A stretch of 64,000 nt of DNA from Allolobophora icterica. Lineage: Eukaryota; Annelida; Clitellata; Crassiclitellata; Lumbricidae. Shown here one piece after another: positions 16,774 to 26,488 of this stretch; the first letter of the stretch is position 1; each line of letters opens with the position of its first letter. Location of the stretch: positions 19,634,982 through 19,698,981 of the forward strand of contig OY744604.1 of NCBI GenBank assembly GCA_963556255.1. Direction: 5' to 3'. The notes beneath the pieces were generated by a model. The model searched no databases. It had not been told where the DNA came from and saw nothing but the letters and a program-made list of their open reading frames with translations. The translations under genes and the position numbers were made by a program.

Positions 16774-19700
16774 TTTTGTAGTGCCCGTATGCCAGCGTTG
16801 TTATCCCATCGGCCTCTATCCACTTTTTTGTGTCTAATGGAGAGAGGCTGATCTTATTCTGCTCGTACACTCCGATCTGGTGGTCGTGGCTTCGAATCAC
16901 GACTTGTGTGTGCCGCATCTCTTCTCGTTCGAACAGGCACTCCTTGTATAGCTCGTGATGCAGATCCTTCTTCACAACTGCTCTCTGAACGCCTTTAGCT
17001 TTCCTGATCTCTGAACCGCCCGATTTTAAGATCGAGTACATCTTCGGACGCAGTCCCACGAATTCGGCGATGGCCAATCCGTTACATTCATCCTTGAACT
17101 TGCCCACGACTTTCTTGTTCTCGACGTCGTAGTATGGGCTGTCTCTAGAAAACTCACTAAAGTCGTATGAGTGTTTTTTGTTCCACATATCGGCATAGGC
17201 GTTCGGAGTTTCCACCTGAAATAACAGGCTGTCAGTGTCTGTGTATAAGAGTTGGGCATTGTTGCCGTACTCGTTTTTCACATCGTTGTACCAGAAGTCG
17301 TACATCAGATGCTTGCTGAGGTCGAGGACAGCCTGGCCGACATATGCAGGTCTGTTTAACTTGAGCTTGTTCTTCAAACTGTGAATCGCGGCGAGTTGGT
17401 CGTTGAAGATTTTGTGTGATATGTAGGCCGGGTCAGCAATTAGTTTACGAAGTTTGTCAACTTTTGAGGTCGGTACCAGGTTAACTCTGATTCTTTTTCT
17501 AAGATTTTCCATGGTCTTTCCAAAGACCGCATTATTAGCCAGTTTGAAGAAATCCTTCTCAAACTCCGACGTTGCCTTCGCTCTCAATTTCGTATTCATC
17601 TCGATGTATGGAGCCATCCATGCCTCCTGTCTAAACTTAATGACACGATGAATTTTAGAAACTCGTAGCCCTAACGAGTGGTAGAGTTTGAGATTTCTAT
17701 AATGGACCACATACCGCTCCTTAGGTCGTAGGCTTGGTACTAACTTCACATGCTTTGTGAACTTGCCTCCCAACTCGTTCATAAGCACATTCTGATAGTC
17801 ACTCAACCACTCCTCTTGGACTGTCAGGGTCTCCGGTGCTAAGGGATAGTCGCTATGTGATTCGTGGAGGTGCTCCGGGTACCCGAGATCGACTTCAAGT
17901 AGGAAGCCTTCAGGCGCGTCATCTGGAGTTTCCAACACTTCGTCGAGAGTAGGACTTTCCCAGCTAAATCCTCCAACTGGTAGTGGCTGTTGCATCGCCC
18001 AGCCGTAAAGATTATTCGCGTCGAGGTACATGATCCAGTTGTCTGGCTTCGTGGTATCGTAGTCGGGGCATTGCGGGTTGTTGGCTTTTGCGAAGCGCTT
18101 AGATACCATCGAGATTCCACCTCGGAGACCTTTCTCTACGAACAAATGCATATCTATATCGGTTAAAAGTTCGAGCTCGATCTTCGTCTTTTTCAACAAT
18201 GCGTCCCAGGCCATTCCTGGTAGGCTAAAGTAGTTTGCTGGATCTAGACTGTAGTGCTTCATCGATGTGTCTCTGAAGGTCTCGAAGACATCTGCGAGTA
18301 GAAGTACATCCGTGCGGAGATACAGGTCGTGATAGTCGCCCAGAGTTTTACAGTCGAATTCGTTCCATACTCGTTGGGCCTGTTGATAATCCTCATCTGA
18401 AATGTTCTCTCGGGACAGCCTGCTGTAGAACGCTTCTTTGGGTGGAAGTCGGTCTTCTTCGAAGCGGTTGTAATCGTCAATGTGCTCGTAACAATATACG
18501 CCCTTTCGCCTCAATAGATCTAGTTTTGTCCTATCATTGTGAACGAAATTTTCCTTTATATATGCCGTTGTGACTTTCAGATCCTCAAGCGACAGATTTC
18601 CTGATAATTTATCCAACGAGCTGTTTAGAAACTGGAGGCTGTCGATGAACTGTAGTTGCCCAATGTTAAATGTCATGTATTTCTCCATATTGTTTGGAAT
18701 GCAGTTAATTTCGGTTTTTTCATCCTGTGCGGCTTCACAGCCTCCGATCGCTTGCATGATGAGATGGCTGTCGTAGCCTCGCAGATTGTGGAAGACCACT
18801 GGTACCTTACACTTATCTGGATATATTCTAAGTTTTAAGTTACACTCGCTGTGAGCGGCACCTCGGTACTTACCAGTAATGTGACAGTGGTCGCGAACTC
18901 TATCCGCTTCGAGTGCATTTCCGCAGATGTGACATTCGATAGCTTCGCGGAATGATTGGCGATCGGCCGCTGACATAACCATCTTAGCTGGGGTGGCCAG
19001 CCTTTGTTTGATAGAGTCCAGCTCGCCTTGTATTCGTTGTAGGAATTGTTGAACGGCGTTCTCTCCACGATATAGCACCGGCTTCTTGGTGCGGCCATCG
19101 TATCGAACCACTATATAACAGAAGCTACACGGTTTCTGCTCAGCTATCTGTCTGGTGTTGCTCTCGCTGGGGTTCATGACTGCACCTTCGATTGGTATGT
19201 TTAGAGCCTCGAAGTCTGCGTAAATGATATACGGAATGCGCATCTGTTTGTGGTGATTCTGGAATTTGAGGATATTTTCATCCTCTTTTGGCATCTCAAT
19301 CCGCTGAGGCTTCTCACTGATGCCCTGACAATCTTTGATATGGGCATCCAGTAAGTCTTGTCTACAGAATATGTGTAGGCAGCGACGACATGGATGTTTC
19401 CTGTTGTTGTCTTTACTATTTTTATGAAGAATTCGACCAAGGTCTTTAATCCAGACGTAGTGGTAATTCTCGCCACTGACTAACAGTAGAAGATCGATAT
19501 TATAGTCTCTATTGGTCTGCTTTGATACACAGATTGGAAATAACCCTTCATTCCATCCGAAGACCGATACGGACACAATAGGGTTCTGACGCTCGAACTT
19601 ACCGATATCTGTAACCTTAACTGGAAATTCTATACCATCGAAGTTTAGCTCCTGGAGGTGGGCACGATACTTAGTTGGGCGTTGAGGGTTCTTTTCTACT

Positions 19701-20500
19701 GGATACATGGCGCTTAGTATGGCCCACTCAAAGCAACGATTGTCTTCATTCTTTACATTAACGACTGAATGATAGGGAATATACTTCGGTGTTGGAAAAT
19801 AGCTCTTGCCTCGGAAAGGCTTATATCTTGCAAAACTGAGGTTTAGCGCCACGACCCGCCTCGCCCTCCACCCCGACCCCTCATTGGTATAATCCTCGAG
19901 GTGTTTCAGTATTTCAGCCTTGGCCTTCCGAATAGCTCCTTGGATTTTACCCGCATTGGTAATTGGTACTGCTGTGCTTCGAAAGTAGGCGGTATTGGTA
20001 ATGACGCCGGGGGGCGCGTTGCCACCATACACATTGTCAAGGGTCGGTGCCAACTTTTCCAACTCAACAGTCAACACTTGAGTGTATTTCAAACCGCCAT
20101 TTTTCAAGAGCTCTTCGTTTAGCTGTGCCTCGATGTTCTGCTCCATTGCACTCAAGAAAGCCAACGCATCTCCTTCTAGCCTGTGGTTAAGAGGTACTTC
20201 TGCCCGTAAGTCTCTCAGATGCTGGTTGGCGAGCTCTTTGTGCACTAGAAAGGGTGGTGGTCCACCTCTATCCTGCATAATTAGGAGTGGGTCGAATTCT
20301 GCCAGAATGGATTTACGTTTTGCCCCTCTGCGCTTGCGCACTGGAGGAATTGGCCTTGGAAGCAGTGGCTGTAGTAAGCGCCTTTTGACTGCATGTGGTA
20401 TGGGTTCGTCTAAGATATTCTGTAGAACTGCTCGAAGAGCTGGGGGGCCAGTAAACTCAACCAACAATTGTTCAATTTTTTCATTCGTAGACAATGCCAT
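16760..20500 (-). CDS. POLB: Protein-primed family B DNA polymerase
   Basis: It is 1246 residues from ATG at 20500, one uninterrupted frame. Exonuclease motifs: I at residues 428-432 (YADFEAL), II at about 570-577 (FHNLRGYD), III at 728-739 (YLRTDVLLLADV). Polymerase motifs: A at 825-834 (YLDANNLYGW), B at 986-998 (KLANNAVFGKTME), C at 1086-1092 (YTDTDSL). There are also a C-x2-C...H...C finger at about 371-391 (CRRCLHIFCRQ) and a C-H-C cluster at 523-554 (CHICGN...HCHITGKYRG). The inserts between motifs are characteristic of protein-primed enzymes, which start replication from the element ends. The N-terminal ~400 residues probably hold the terminal-protein region. The start follows a CAGTAGTATAAAAC box. 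Confidence 0.97.
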   Translation of the reverse strand: MALSTNEKIEQLLVEFTGPPALRAVLQNILDEPIPHAVKRRLLQPLLPRPIPPVRKRRGAKRKSILAEFDPLLIMQDRGGPPPFLVHKELANQHLRDLRAEVPLNHRLEGDALAFLSAMEQNIEAQLNEELLKNGGLKYTQVLTVELEKLAPTLDNVYGGNAPPGVITNTAYFRSTAVPITNAGKIQGAIRKAKAEILKHLEDYTNEGSGWRARRVVALNLSFARYKPFRGKSYFPTPKYIPYHSVVNVKNEDNRCFEWAILSAMYPVEKNPQRPTKYRAHLQELNFDGIEFPVKVTDIGKFERQNPIVSVSVFGWNEGLFPICVSKQTNRDYNIDLLLLVSGENYHYVWIKDLGRILHKNSKDNNRKHPCRRCLHIFCRQDLLDAHIKDCQGISEKPQRIEMPKEDENILKFQNHHKQMRIPYIIYADFEALNIPIEGAVMNPSESNTRQIAEQKPCSFCYIVVRYDGRTKKPVLYRGENAVQQFLQRIQGELDSIKQRLATPAKMVMSAADRQSFREAIECHICGNALEADRVRDHCHITGKYRGAAHSECNLKLRIYPDKCKVPVVFHNLRGYDSHLIMQAIGGCEAAQDEKTEINCIPNNMEKYMTFNIGQLQFIDSLQFLNSSLDKLSGNLSLEDLKVTTAYIKENFVHNDRTKLDLLRRKGVYCYEHIDDYNRFEEDRLPPKEAFYSRLSRENISDEDYQQAQRVWNEFDCKTLGDYHDLYLRTDVLLLADVFETFRDTSMKHYSLDPANYFSLPGMAWDALLKKTKIELELLTDIDMHLFVEKGLRGGISMVSKRFAKANNPQCPDYDTTKPDNWIMYLDANNLYGWAMQQPLPVGGFSWESPTLDEVLETPDDAPEGFLLEVDLGYPEHLHESHSDYPLAPETLTVQEEWLSDYQNVLMNELGGKFTKHVKLVPSLRPKERYVVHYRNLKLYHSLGLRVSKIHRVIKFRQEAWMAPYIEMNTKLRAKATSEFEKDFFKLANNAVFGKTMENLRKRIRVNLVPTSKVDKLRKLIADPAYISHKIFNDQLAAIHSLKNKLKLNRPAYVGQAVLDLSKHLMYDFWYNDVKNEYGNNAQLLYTDTDSLLFQVETPNAYADMWNKKHSYDFSEFSRDSPYYDVENKKVVGKFKDECNGLAIAEFVGLRPKMYSILKSGGSEIRKAKGVQRAVVKKDLHHELYKECLFEREEMRHTQVVIRSHDHQIGVYEQNKISLSPLDTKKWIEADGITTLAYGHYKINDG

Positions 20501-20511
20501 AATTATAAATT

Positions 20512-20527
20512 GTTTTATACTACTGTG
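20512..20527 (-). promoter_or_regulatory. TATA-like box before the polymerase gene
   Basis: The minus strand reads CACAGTAGTATAAAAC, 12 bp before the polymerase ATG. AGTAGTATARAA is shared with the box at 7462-7479. Promoter role inferred. Confidence 0.4.
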
Positions 20528-20541
20528 GCAAACTTTTCCTT

Positions 20542-20703
20542 AATACAATAATTATATCATTTGTTCAAAATGAAATTTTGTTTACTGATATTCGATTGAC
20601 GCTTGCTCATCTGTATTACCTCAATACAATAACTATATCATTTGTTCAAATGATAATTTTTTTTATTCTACTGATATATTTGATAGTCGCTTCCATTCTT
20701 TAT
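20542..20703 (-). repeat. 81-bp tandem duplication between two Polinton genes
   Basis: Copy 1 starts at 20542 and copy 2 at 20623, both with AATACAATAaTTATATCAT-type openings followed by TTTGTTCAAA. Copy 2 contains the stop and last codons of the zinc-finger gene. Copy 1 still resembles those codons, so the end of that gene was duplicated. Confidence 0.6.
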
Positions 20704-20938
20704 TAAATTCACGGACTAACCCACCTCGTCGAGCTCTCAAATATTTAGCGAAATAACCACATTTCATACACTCACCCACGTGTGTTTTTATACCCCTTCC
20801 ACATTTGGCGCAAGGTCTCGTCCCACAACCGTTTCGCAGTCGTGCCAAATGTTTGAAACAGTACTCCCCAATGCACCTGCGACAGCAGAGGGTTGTTTTC
20901 CCTATACCGAGCCAAATGCAAAAGTTTTGCCCTAGCAT
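20663..20938 (-). CDS. Small Cys-rich zinc-finger protein
   Basis: It is 91 residues from ATG at 20938. The Cys/His pattern is CCRRCIGEYCFKHL then CGTRPCAKCGRGIKTHVGECMKCGYF, enough for two zinc-binding modules, followed by a basic tail. Such proteins occur in Polintons upstream of the polymerase; DNA or RNA binding is inferred. It is the gene closest to the right end of the element and reads leftwards. The frame is intact and there is no other coding candidate in this segment. I do not recognise a named family. Confidence 0.55.
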   Translation of the reverse strand: MLGQNFCIWLGIGKTTLCCRRCIGEYCFKHLARLRNGCGTRPCAKCGRGIKTHVGECMKCGYFAKYLRARRGGLVREFNKEWKRLSNISVE

Positions 20939-20987
20939 TATGTTTTATGTATACCACAACCTATTCATATATTTAAATTGAAAAATG

Positions 20988-21024
20988 GCCCGTGGGAGGC
21001 GGCTCGGCCGGCAGCAAACGGCAC
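20988..21024 (-). repeat. Right terminal inverted repeat of the Polinton (37 bp, imperfect)
   Basis: It is the complement of the left repeat: the 18-bp core at 21003-21020 is identical to 6148-6165, and CGTGGGAGG at 20991-20999 matches the second block. Flanking sequences (GCAAAA on the left, AAACAC on the right) do not form a clear 6-bp duplication. Confidence 0.7.
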
Positions 21025-21540
21025 AAACACGTAGAGCTTCTTCTGTATGTCCGCAGGCTGGAAGGAGATGCATTGGCTTTGTTAAAATTCAGTGGGGGCC
21101 GGTCTCTACCCCCCAATTTTTTGAGTAGATGACTGTTGATAATTCATCGGGCCAAAATCAATATTTCTGCCTAAATCGTGGGGAAAACGTAAATTTGCCA
21201 CGTGTAAAATTTTCAGGTCCAAACTTACTGTATCCTGTGCTGTTTGCTAAATGAACTTAATTTGAAATAAATCGCATCAAGCGTGGTAATATTCGTGAAA
21301 CATTTTGACAAAACTTCATCAGGCCAGTATCAATATTTTGGTCTACTTCGTGCAGAAAAAGCAAATTTGCGTTGTGTGAAATATTCACCCCAACCAAAAA
21401 TTTACCCCCCAAAAATTTGGTTAAAAATTCATCAAGTGAAAACCATTATTTTGGCTCAAATCGTGCAGAAAACAGAAATTTGTGACATGTAAAATTTTTC
21501 ATCCAAAACAGTATTTCTGTGTGCGGACTTATGGCTTTCG
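21025..21540. repeat. Degenerate tandem repeats beside the Polinton
   Basis: Three diverged units at about 21130-21235, 21290-21400 and 21420-21510 share the words TCATC(A/G)GGCCA, ATCGTG(C/G)(A/G)GAAA, AAATTTGC and TGTAAAATTTTCA. No coding frame. They could be a decayed satellite. Confidence 0.5.
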
Positions 21541-22896
21541 CTGTTCGGGACGTTTCAGTTGAACCCATTTATAACGGGTCGTGGCAGCTATTGTGGCTTA
21601 TATCATGATATATTTTTCTAGCCCGCTGGAACCCTAACCTATTAACATCTTTGGCTGGAACAGTGCAGACCAGGATATGAATCAGTCGCGTGCAGTGGGT
21701 TTCATGTGCATACGCGGTAGCCTATATATACATTTATACAAGGAAGTAGGCTAAGGGTCGCGCGTGTGCACATAATGGATATGTATATATATATACTGCG
21801 TTAGAGCTGTAACAGTTGGACGAAAGCGGATGTTTTTTCGGCGACCTGCTTCATGTGTGCTCGGGCCTACTGATAATTATAACAGACCTACTTCATGTGT
21901 GCTGAGGAAGACCGGCCATCAACACATGTAAGACATAATTTCTTTGTTTCGTCGATTATATAATATATATATAATTTCGTTTATAATGACAAACCGCAAC
22001 ATCTTACAGAAAGAAACCTTAGTCTAGATTGGTGTATGAAAGGTGGAATAATGCAGGGCCCAAACCGGATATTGTTGTCTGCAGTAAAAAACCTTAGTCT
22101 AGATTAGTGTATGAAAGGTGGAATAATGCGGGGCCCAAACCGGATATTGTTGTATCAGGAAACTGAGTATTGTAGTAAACCCTAGCTTATCGTACAGTTC
22201 CCCGATACAAAAGGATTAATTTAAGAAAGCTAATTTGAAGCGGCGGCGCAAAATAAATTTTCAGAATGAATATCTTTTTTGAAGAGGCTGCTATATAAAT
22301 TTCTAGAATGAACGAGTTTGTTGAGGAGGCGCAATATAAATTTATAAAATCAGGGTTTGATAGCCAGCTGACCCACTTGGGTTGACTTTGAACATCTGCT
22401 TAGCATCCTGTTGCTGATATATATTTAAACTGGCCTGTACTGAGGCGTATGTCTATACCAGGATGTGTCACGCGACGGCTTGGTAACAGGATGTTGATGA
22501 ACGCATGGCCTAATTTCTGCACCCAGTGTGCGTTCGTATGCGTACATGTCTGTTGTATGCGGCCGGCTTAGTAACAAGATGATGATGGTTACTTTTAACT
22601 GTAAACATCCAACGCTGTTTATGTACACCAACGGCATTTAACTAGTACAAGCGGTGCTATATAAATGAAATTTAGTTTGTCAACAGCCGTTGTTTTCCAT
22701 TGCTAGAGAAACTGGTTATTCAGGACGGTCATGGCTTTTCGATGGCTTTCTATACAAACGCACGTAATGGTGGCTTCACCGTGCATACACATAACTGATA
22801 TAAAAATGAGTCAGCATCATTATCACGCCGGCTAATGAACCAGCCACCATGCACAGCATTGCACACGCAGGCCGATAACCATATGACCAATTGTTC
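21541..22896. other. Non-coding flank with a 75-bp tandem duplication
   Basis: Positions about 22013-22081 and 22088-22155 are near-identical (CCTTAGTCTAGATT, GAAAGGTGGAATAATGC, GGGCCCAAACCGGATATTGT). A TATATATA patch lies near 21775-21800. LINE-like ends (GGCTGCTATATAAATT and similar) appear at 22260-22345 and 22650. No genes. Confidence 0.55.
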
Positions 22897-22900
22897 AACA

Positions 22901-22931
<31 letters not shown>

Positions 22932-22932
22932 T

Positions 22933-22966
<34 letters not shown>

Positions 22967-23063
22967 CACACATACACACACACACTCACACACACACACA
23001 CACACACAAACACAACACACACACACACACACACATACACACACACACACAAACACACGCACA

Positions 23064-23102
<39 letters not shown>

Positions 23103-23105
23103 ACA
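22897..23105. repeat. (CA)n microsatellite, about 210 bp
   Basis: A long, slightly interrupted CACA array. The open frames crossing it encode only His-Thr or Cys-Val repeats and are not genes. Confidence 0.95.
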
Positions 23106-23543
23106 ATAGGGGCCTATAGAATATGGTTTTCGTAAACAGGTCTGAACTTTGGTTTCGGTTTCTGCTCGACCCGACAGCTGAGTGCCTTGGTGGAGTTTTG
23201 TGACACAAAGGCATTTCAACCATTGACTCAGCGTGTTCAACGCCCAGGGGCCACATTCCTTGGTGGCACGGTCGACACTTTGATTCGCACAGCGTATCTC
23301 GGTGACGGGTCGCTGAGTGCCTTCGTGGACTTATATGCCATTGACTCAGACTACATCCTCAACACCTACGCACATTCCATCGTGTCACGGTCGACACTTA
23401 GATTCGCACAGCGCGAACGATATTGAAGTCGTCCAGTACAGTGTGGCTGAGAATAGACAGGATGTAGTATATCACTAATGCACTGGAGTATCATATATAC
23501 GTGACAGCACGTTGCTAGTGCCACTCCTTGTTTGATCGCTGAC
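23106..23543. repeat. Imperfect direct repeats of about 120 bp
   Basis: Positions about 23218-23300 and 23338-23415 share CATTGACTCAG, CACGGTCGACACTT and GATTCGCACAGCG, about 120 bp apart. No gene is seen. Confidence 0.5.
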
Positions 23544-23776
23544 TGCGCCCAAAGCCCTGAACTTCTATAGGGCCAAGGGAGTCTTCTCCAGCTCCGGGCT
23601 TCTGTAGCGCACTGTGTTAGCCCATGCACTCCTATTTACCCTGAATGACCGTTCCTTTCCTCTATCAGGCCCTTAGAGCGCCAACAGGTTGGGGTTTCAG
23701 ATTCACTCATTGTAAGAGTTTTTAAGCTTTTAGAACTCCACCTAGCGACTGTGTCACCACTCTTACTTCTCATCTA
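23544..23776 (-). repeat. Right copy of the ~230-bp inverted repeat
   Basis: Complement of 5671-5902. The two copies enclose about 18 kb, including the Polinton. They may be two unrelated insertions of one retroposon in opposite directions. Confidence 0.75.
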
Positions 23777-24004
23777 CTTCACTATCAGTATCGTGCCCCT
23801 CTCAGGAACGTTGCCGTTTCCACGACTGTGCCAATGAACTGTTCCTCCATACAGTCTTGAGTATTTTGTAGCCAATAATTTGGCTGAAGATCCGCCTCCA
23901 TCATTTAAGTACATAAATATTATGTGCATTGGTCTGTTCTAAAACGTTGTTGGCCAGAAATATAGGCTCGGAGTGCTCTAGAGTGGGCCTGCCTGCCATC
24001 GCAC
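23777..24004. other. Unassigned spacer
   Basis: Nothing recognised between the inverted repeat and the LINE tail. Confidence 0.5.
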
Positions 24005-25340
24005 AGAACGAATCGTAATCGTAATCGTAATCTCCAAACTTCTAAAGCGCCACTCGAAGGCCAAGCGCAGGGCACCAGCCTATTCACGAGCGCTACGTCA
24101 GATCAGAGGGGTTTCCAGAGAGTAGCCCAAAAGAAGTCCGAGTCCGGTTTCCAGAAGGCCAAACCAAATCAGAGGGGGTTCCAGAGTGTGGTCCAAAAGA
24201 GGTCCAAGTCCGATTTCCAGGAGGACATACCAAATCAAAGGGGTTTCCAGAGAGTAGTCTAAAAGAGGTCCAATTCCGATTTCCAGGGTACCAAATCAGG
24301 AGGTTTCCAGAGAGTGGTCCAAAAGGAGGTCCAAGTCCGATTTCCAGTTGGCCAAACCAGATCAAAGGGGTTTCCAGAGAGTAGTCCAAAAGAGGCCCAA
24401 GTCCGATTTCCAGGGTACCAGATCAGGCAAGGCAGAGCAGCTGTCAAGGCGGGTGTCGTTTACGGCGAGAATAATTGGAAGGCGGAGTATCAGATGAGTC
24501 AGGGTATGAGTATTTGAAAAGATGAGACTTCAGTTTTGAGTGGAATGCCTGGGGGGTGATAGATAGAGGAACATGAGGAGGAGGATGATGGACGAGTTGC
24601 AATGATGATGGAGGCACTAAGAAACTGCGAAATTCCGGGGAGATCATTCCAGAGGCGTGGTGCTGTGATGGAAATGGCTCGGTTGGAGAACTTGAGGTGA
24701 GTAGTGACTGTGGGTCGAGTAAGACTGAGATGGGACGATGATCGGGTGGGGCGGGTTGTCTGAATGGTGAAGAGATCACGAAGGTACTTGGGCTGGGAAT
24801 ATTGTAGGGAGTTATAGGTTAGTGATAGGACTTTGTAGTGGATTCGCTCTGGGATTTTTAACCAGTGGAGTGATTTGAGGATGGGAGTGATATGATGATG
24901 CTTGGGCGTTCTAGTGACAGCTCTGGCTAGTGAGTTTTGGATAAGCTGTAGACGCTTGATTTGAGTGGATTCAAGGTTGAGGAAAAGAGAATTGCAGTAA
25001 TCACTAATCAAGCTTCGAATGAACAATGGAGGTAGCAATGGTGGAGGCAGTTTTAAGGTCGAGGATGGGTCGTGTGCGTCGGAGGTCACGAATGTGCATG
25101 AAGCAGGAGCGCGAGAGGTTGGAAATTTGGTTAGAGAAGGAGAGGTGTGGATCAAAAATAACACCAAGAGGAGTCAGAGATGAAGGTGAGAGACGATGAG
25201 TTAGTCGAAAGGTTTGTGGAAGGATCAGGGATTTTCTTGATTTGATCAGGAAGGCCTGGGATGATGAACTCAGCTTTAGAAGGGTTAAGGCAGAGGAGAT
25301 TGGATGACATCCACTGTTATATAACGAAGTGCCCAAACAT
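24005..25340 (-). mobile_element. L2/CR1-like LINE, 3' part, with repetitive 3' UTR
   Basis: Read on the minus strand, it encodes the late reverse transcriptase region in shifted frames. Examples are LDYCNSLFLNLESTQIKRL near 24990 and SLARAVTRTPKHHHITPIL near 24900. The 3' UTR (24090-24430) is an array of roughly 55-65 bp units with TTTCCAGAGAGTAGTCC and GGTCCAAGTCCGATTTCCAG. It ends in (AATCGT)n at 24010-24033. Sister copies lie at 35217, 55150 and 58287. Confidence 0.75.
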
Positions 25341-26488
25341 CCGGAGTCATTCTCTTTCAGTCATCTCCGACACTAGGGTTAGTCCCGTGTTCCCTCAGAT
25401 TTATTTCTGCACTGGTGATGTATGCAGTATATGGAAGTCGCATGATTCTTTATAGGCAGCATTTATTAAAAGGCATCCGTTTCTATCCTTAGGGTCACCG
25501 TAGCGTCCAGATCTCAGCCCCATAAAAGCAGAGGTGGATCAATTTTAAAGATTGTGGCAGGTGAATTTTGGTGTCTATTCGAATCGTACTAAAAAATACC
25601 ACGATTATTGCTGTTCCAATAGTCATGTGAACTTGTTATTTGCCGGCGGACCTCAGGCTAGCTGTTGTCATCAGTCTCAAGCCAAGGTTGGTGAACACTC
25701 CTATCAGTTCCGCCGTGGTTTCTCAGAACCTGTATGCAGTCCAAAATCGGAGGACGTTTCTCCGTTGTCTGGATCTTGGTTTTGACCAGTTGCTTTCAAT
25801 AAAAACTCTCTTTCCAACAACACGACCGAGCTATTCAGAATTTCGGCAAAGTCCAGGTCCAAGAACATTTTCAGGCATATGAATGTTTAGGCGTTTCCTG
25901 GGGCGACAGTTTACTTCATCATCTGGTACATTGGCGACAAGAACAGGGGCAAATTGGCAACTCGTCAATCGTGGTCAATTTCCGCGCAAACCCAATACAC
26001 AGCGGGAGCCAGCGGGAGCCAGATGTCGCGCGGCGCGCCCTTATAATCTTTTCTAGCTTTTCGTCGTCTCTTTAAACATGCCGAAGTCATCCTTTTTCTG
26101 GATTACTCTTCTGTGTCCAGTGAGTTCGTTCCAATGTTTCTCGTCAAATTCTTGCTAGTTTTTCGTACAGTATTCGCATGGAATAAAAAAAAATCCGTTG
26201 TTCATTTTTCATCCCAGCCAAAAGCCATATCGGATCCATCCATCGCCTCCATTTTCAACCGCCTAACATGTATCAGTCCTCTTCCTCCTCCTCTTGCTCC
26301 TGCTCCTCCTCCTCCTTCTCCTCAGCCTCCTCAGCCTGACCGTCTACATATACAATTTCACCCCTCAAACCCTCGCATGACGACCATCCCATCCACAGCC
26401 AGCTACAATAACCCCGCACACTCAGTCACAGCAACAAAGCATTCCTTTATGGTATTACTATGGAAGGAGCATTATCATAAATAATCAT
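25341..26488. other. Sequence with no clear gene before the LINE
   Basis: Open frames at 25552-25882 and 26113-26484 show no family signature. Poly-proline-rich low-complexity sequence (CCTCCTCCTC) lies around 26281-26330 and could be LINE leader sequence. Confidence 0.4.

Larger units (their letters stand above)
6144..21024. mobile_element. Polinton/Maverick element, about 14.9 kb
   Basis: This virus-like DNA transposon is bounded by short inverted repeats. It carries the diagnostic set of protein-primed DNA polymerase B, retrovirus-like integrase, adenain-type protease, packaging ATPase, double jelly-roll capsid protein and penton. Most genes read leftwards; only the PLA2-like gene and the integrase read rightwards. 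Intergenic gaps are mostly 5-110 bp. It is visibly richer in GC than its AT-rich flanks. All core frames are open, so the copy may be recent. Only the structural gene at 13274-14378 is split. Confidence 0.93.

Noticed and set aside
22835..23256. Open frames across the CA microsatellite
   Set aside because: They encode only His-Thr or Cys-Val repeats produced by the array.
5671..23776. The 230-bp inverted repeats as the real Polinton ends
   Set aside because: The left copy runs into a CAATCAAT tail like a retroposon, and the segment between these repeats and the 37-bp ends holds non-Polinton sequence such as the CA array.
24090..24430. CRISPR-like repeat-spacer array
   Set aside because: Units are long, diverged, have no unique spacers and belong to the LINE 3' UTR; the genome is animal.
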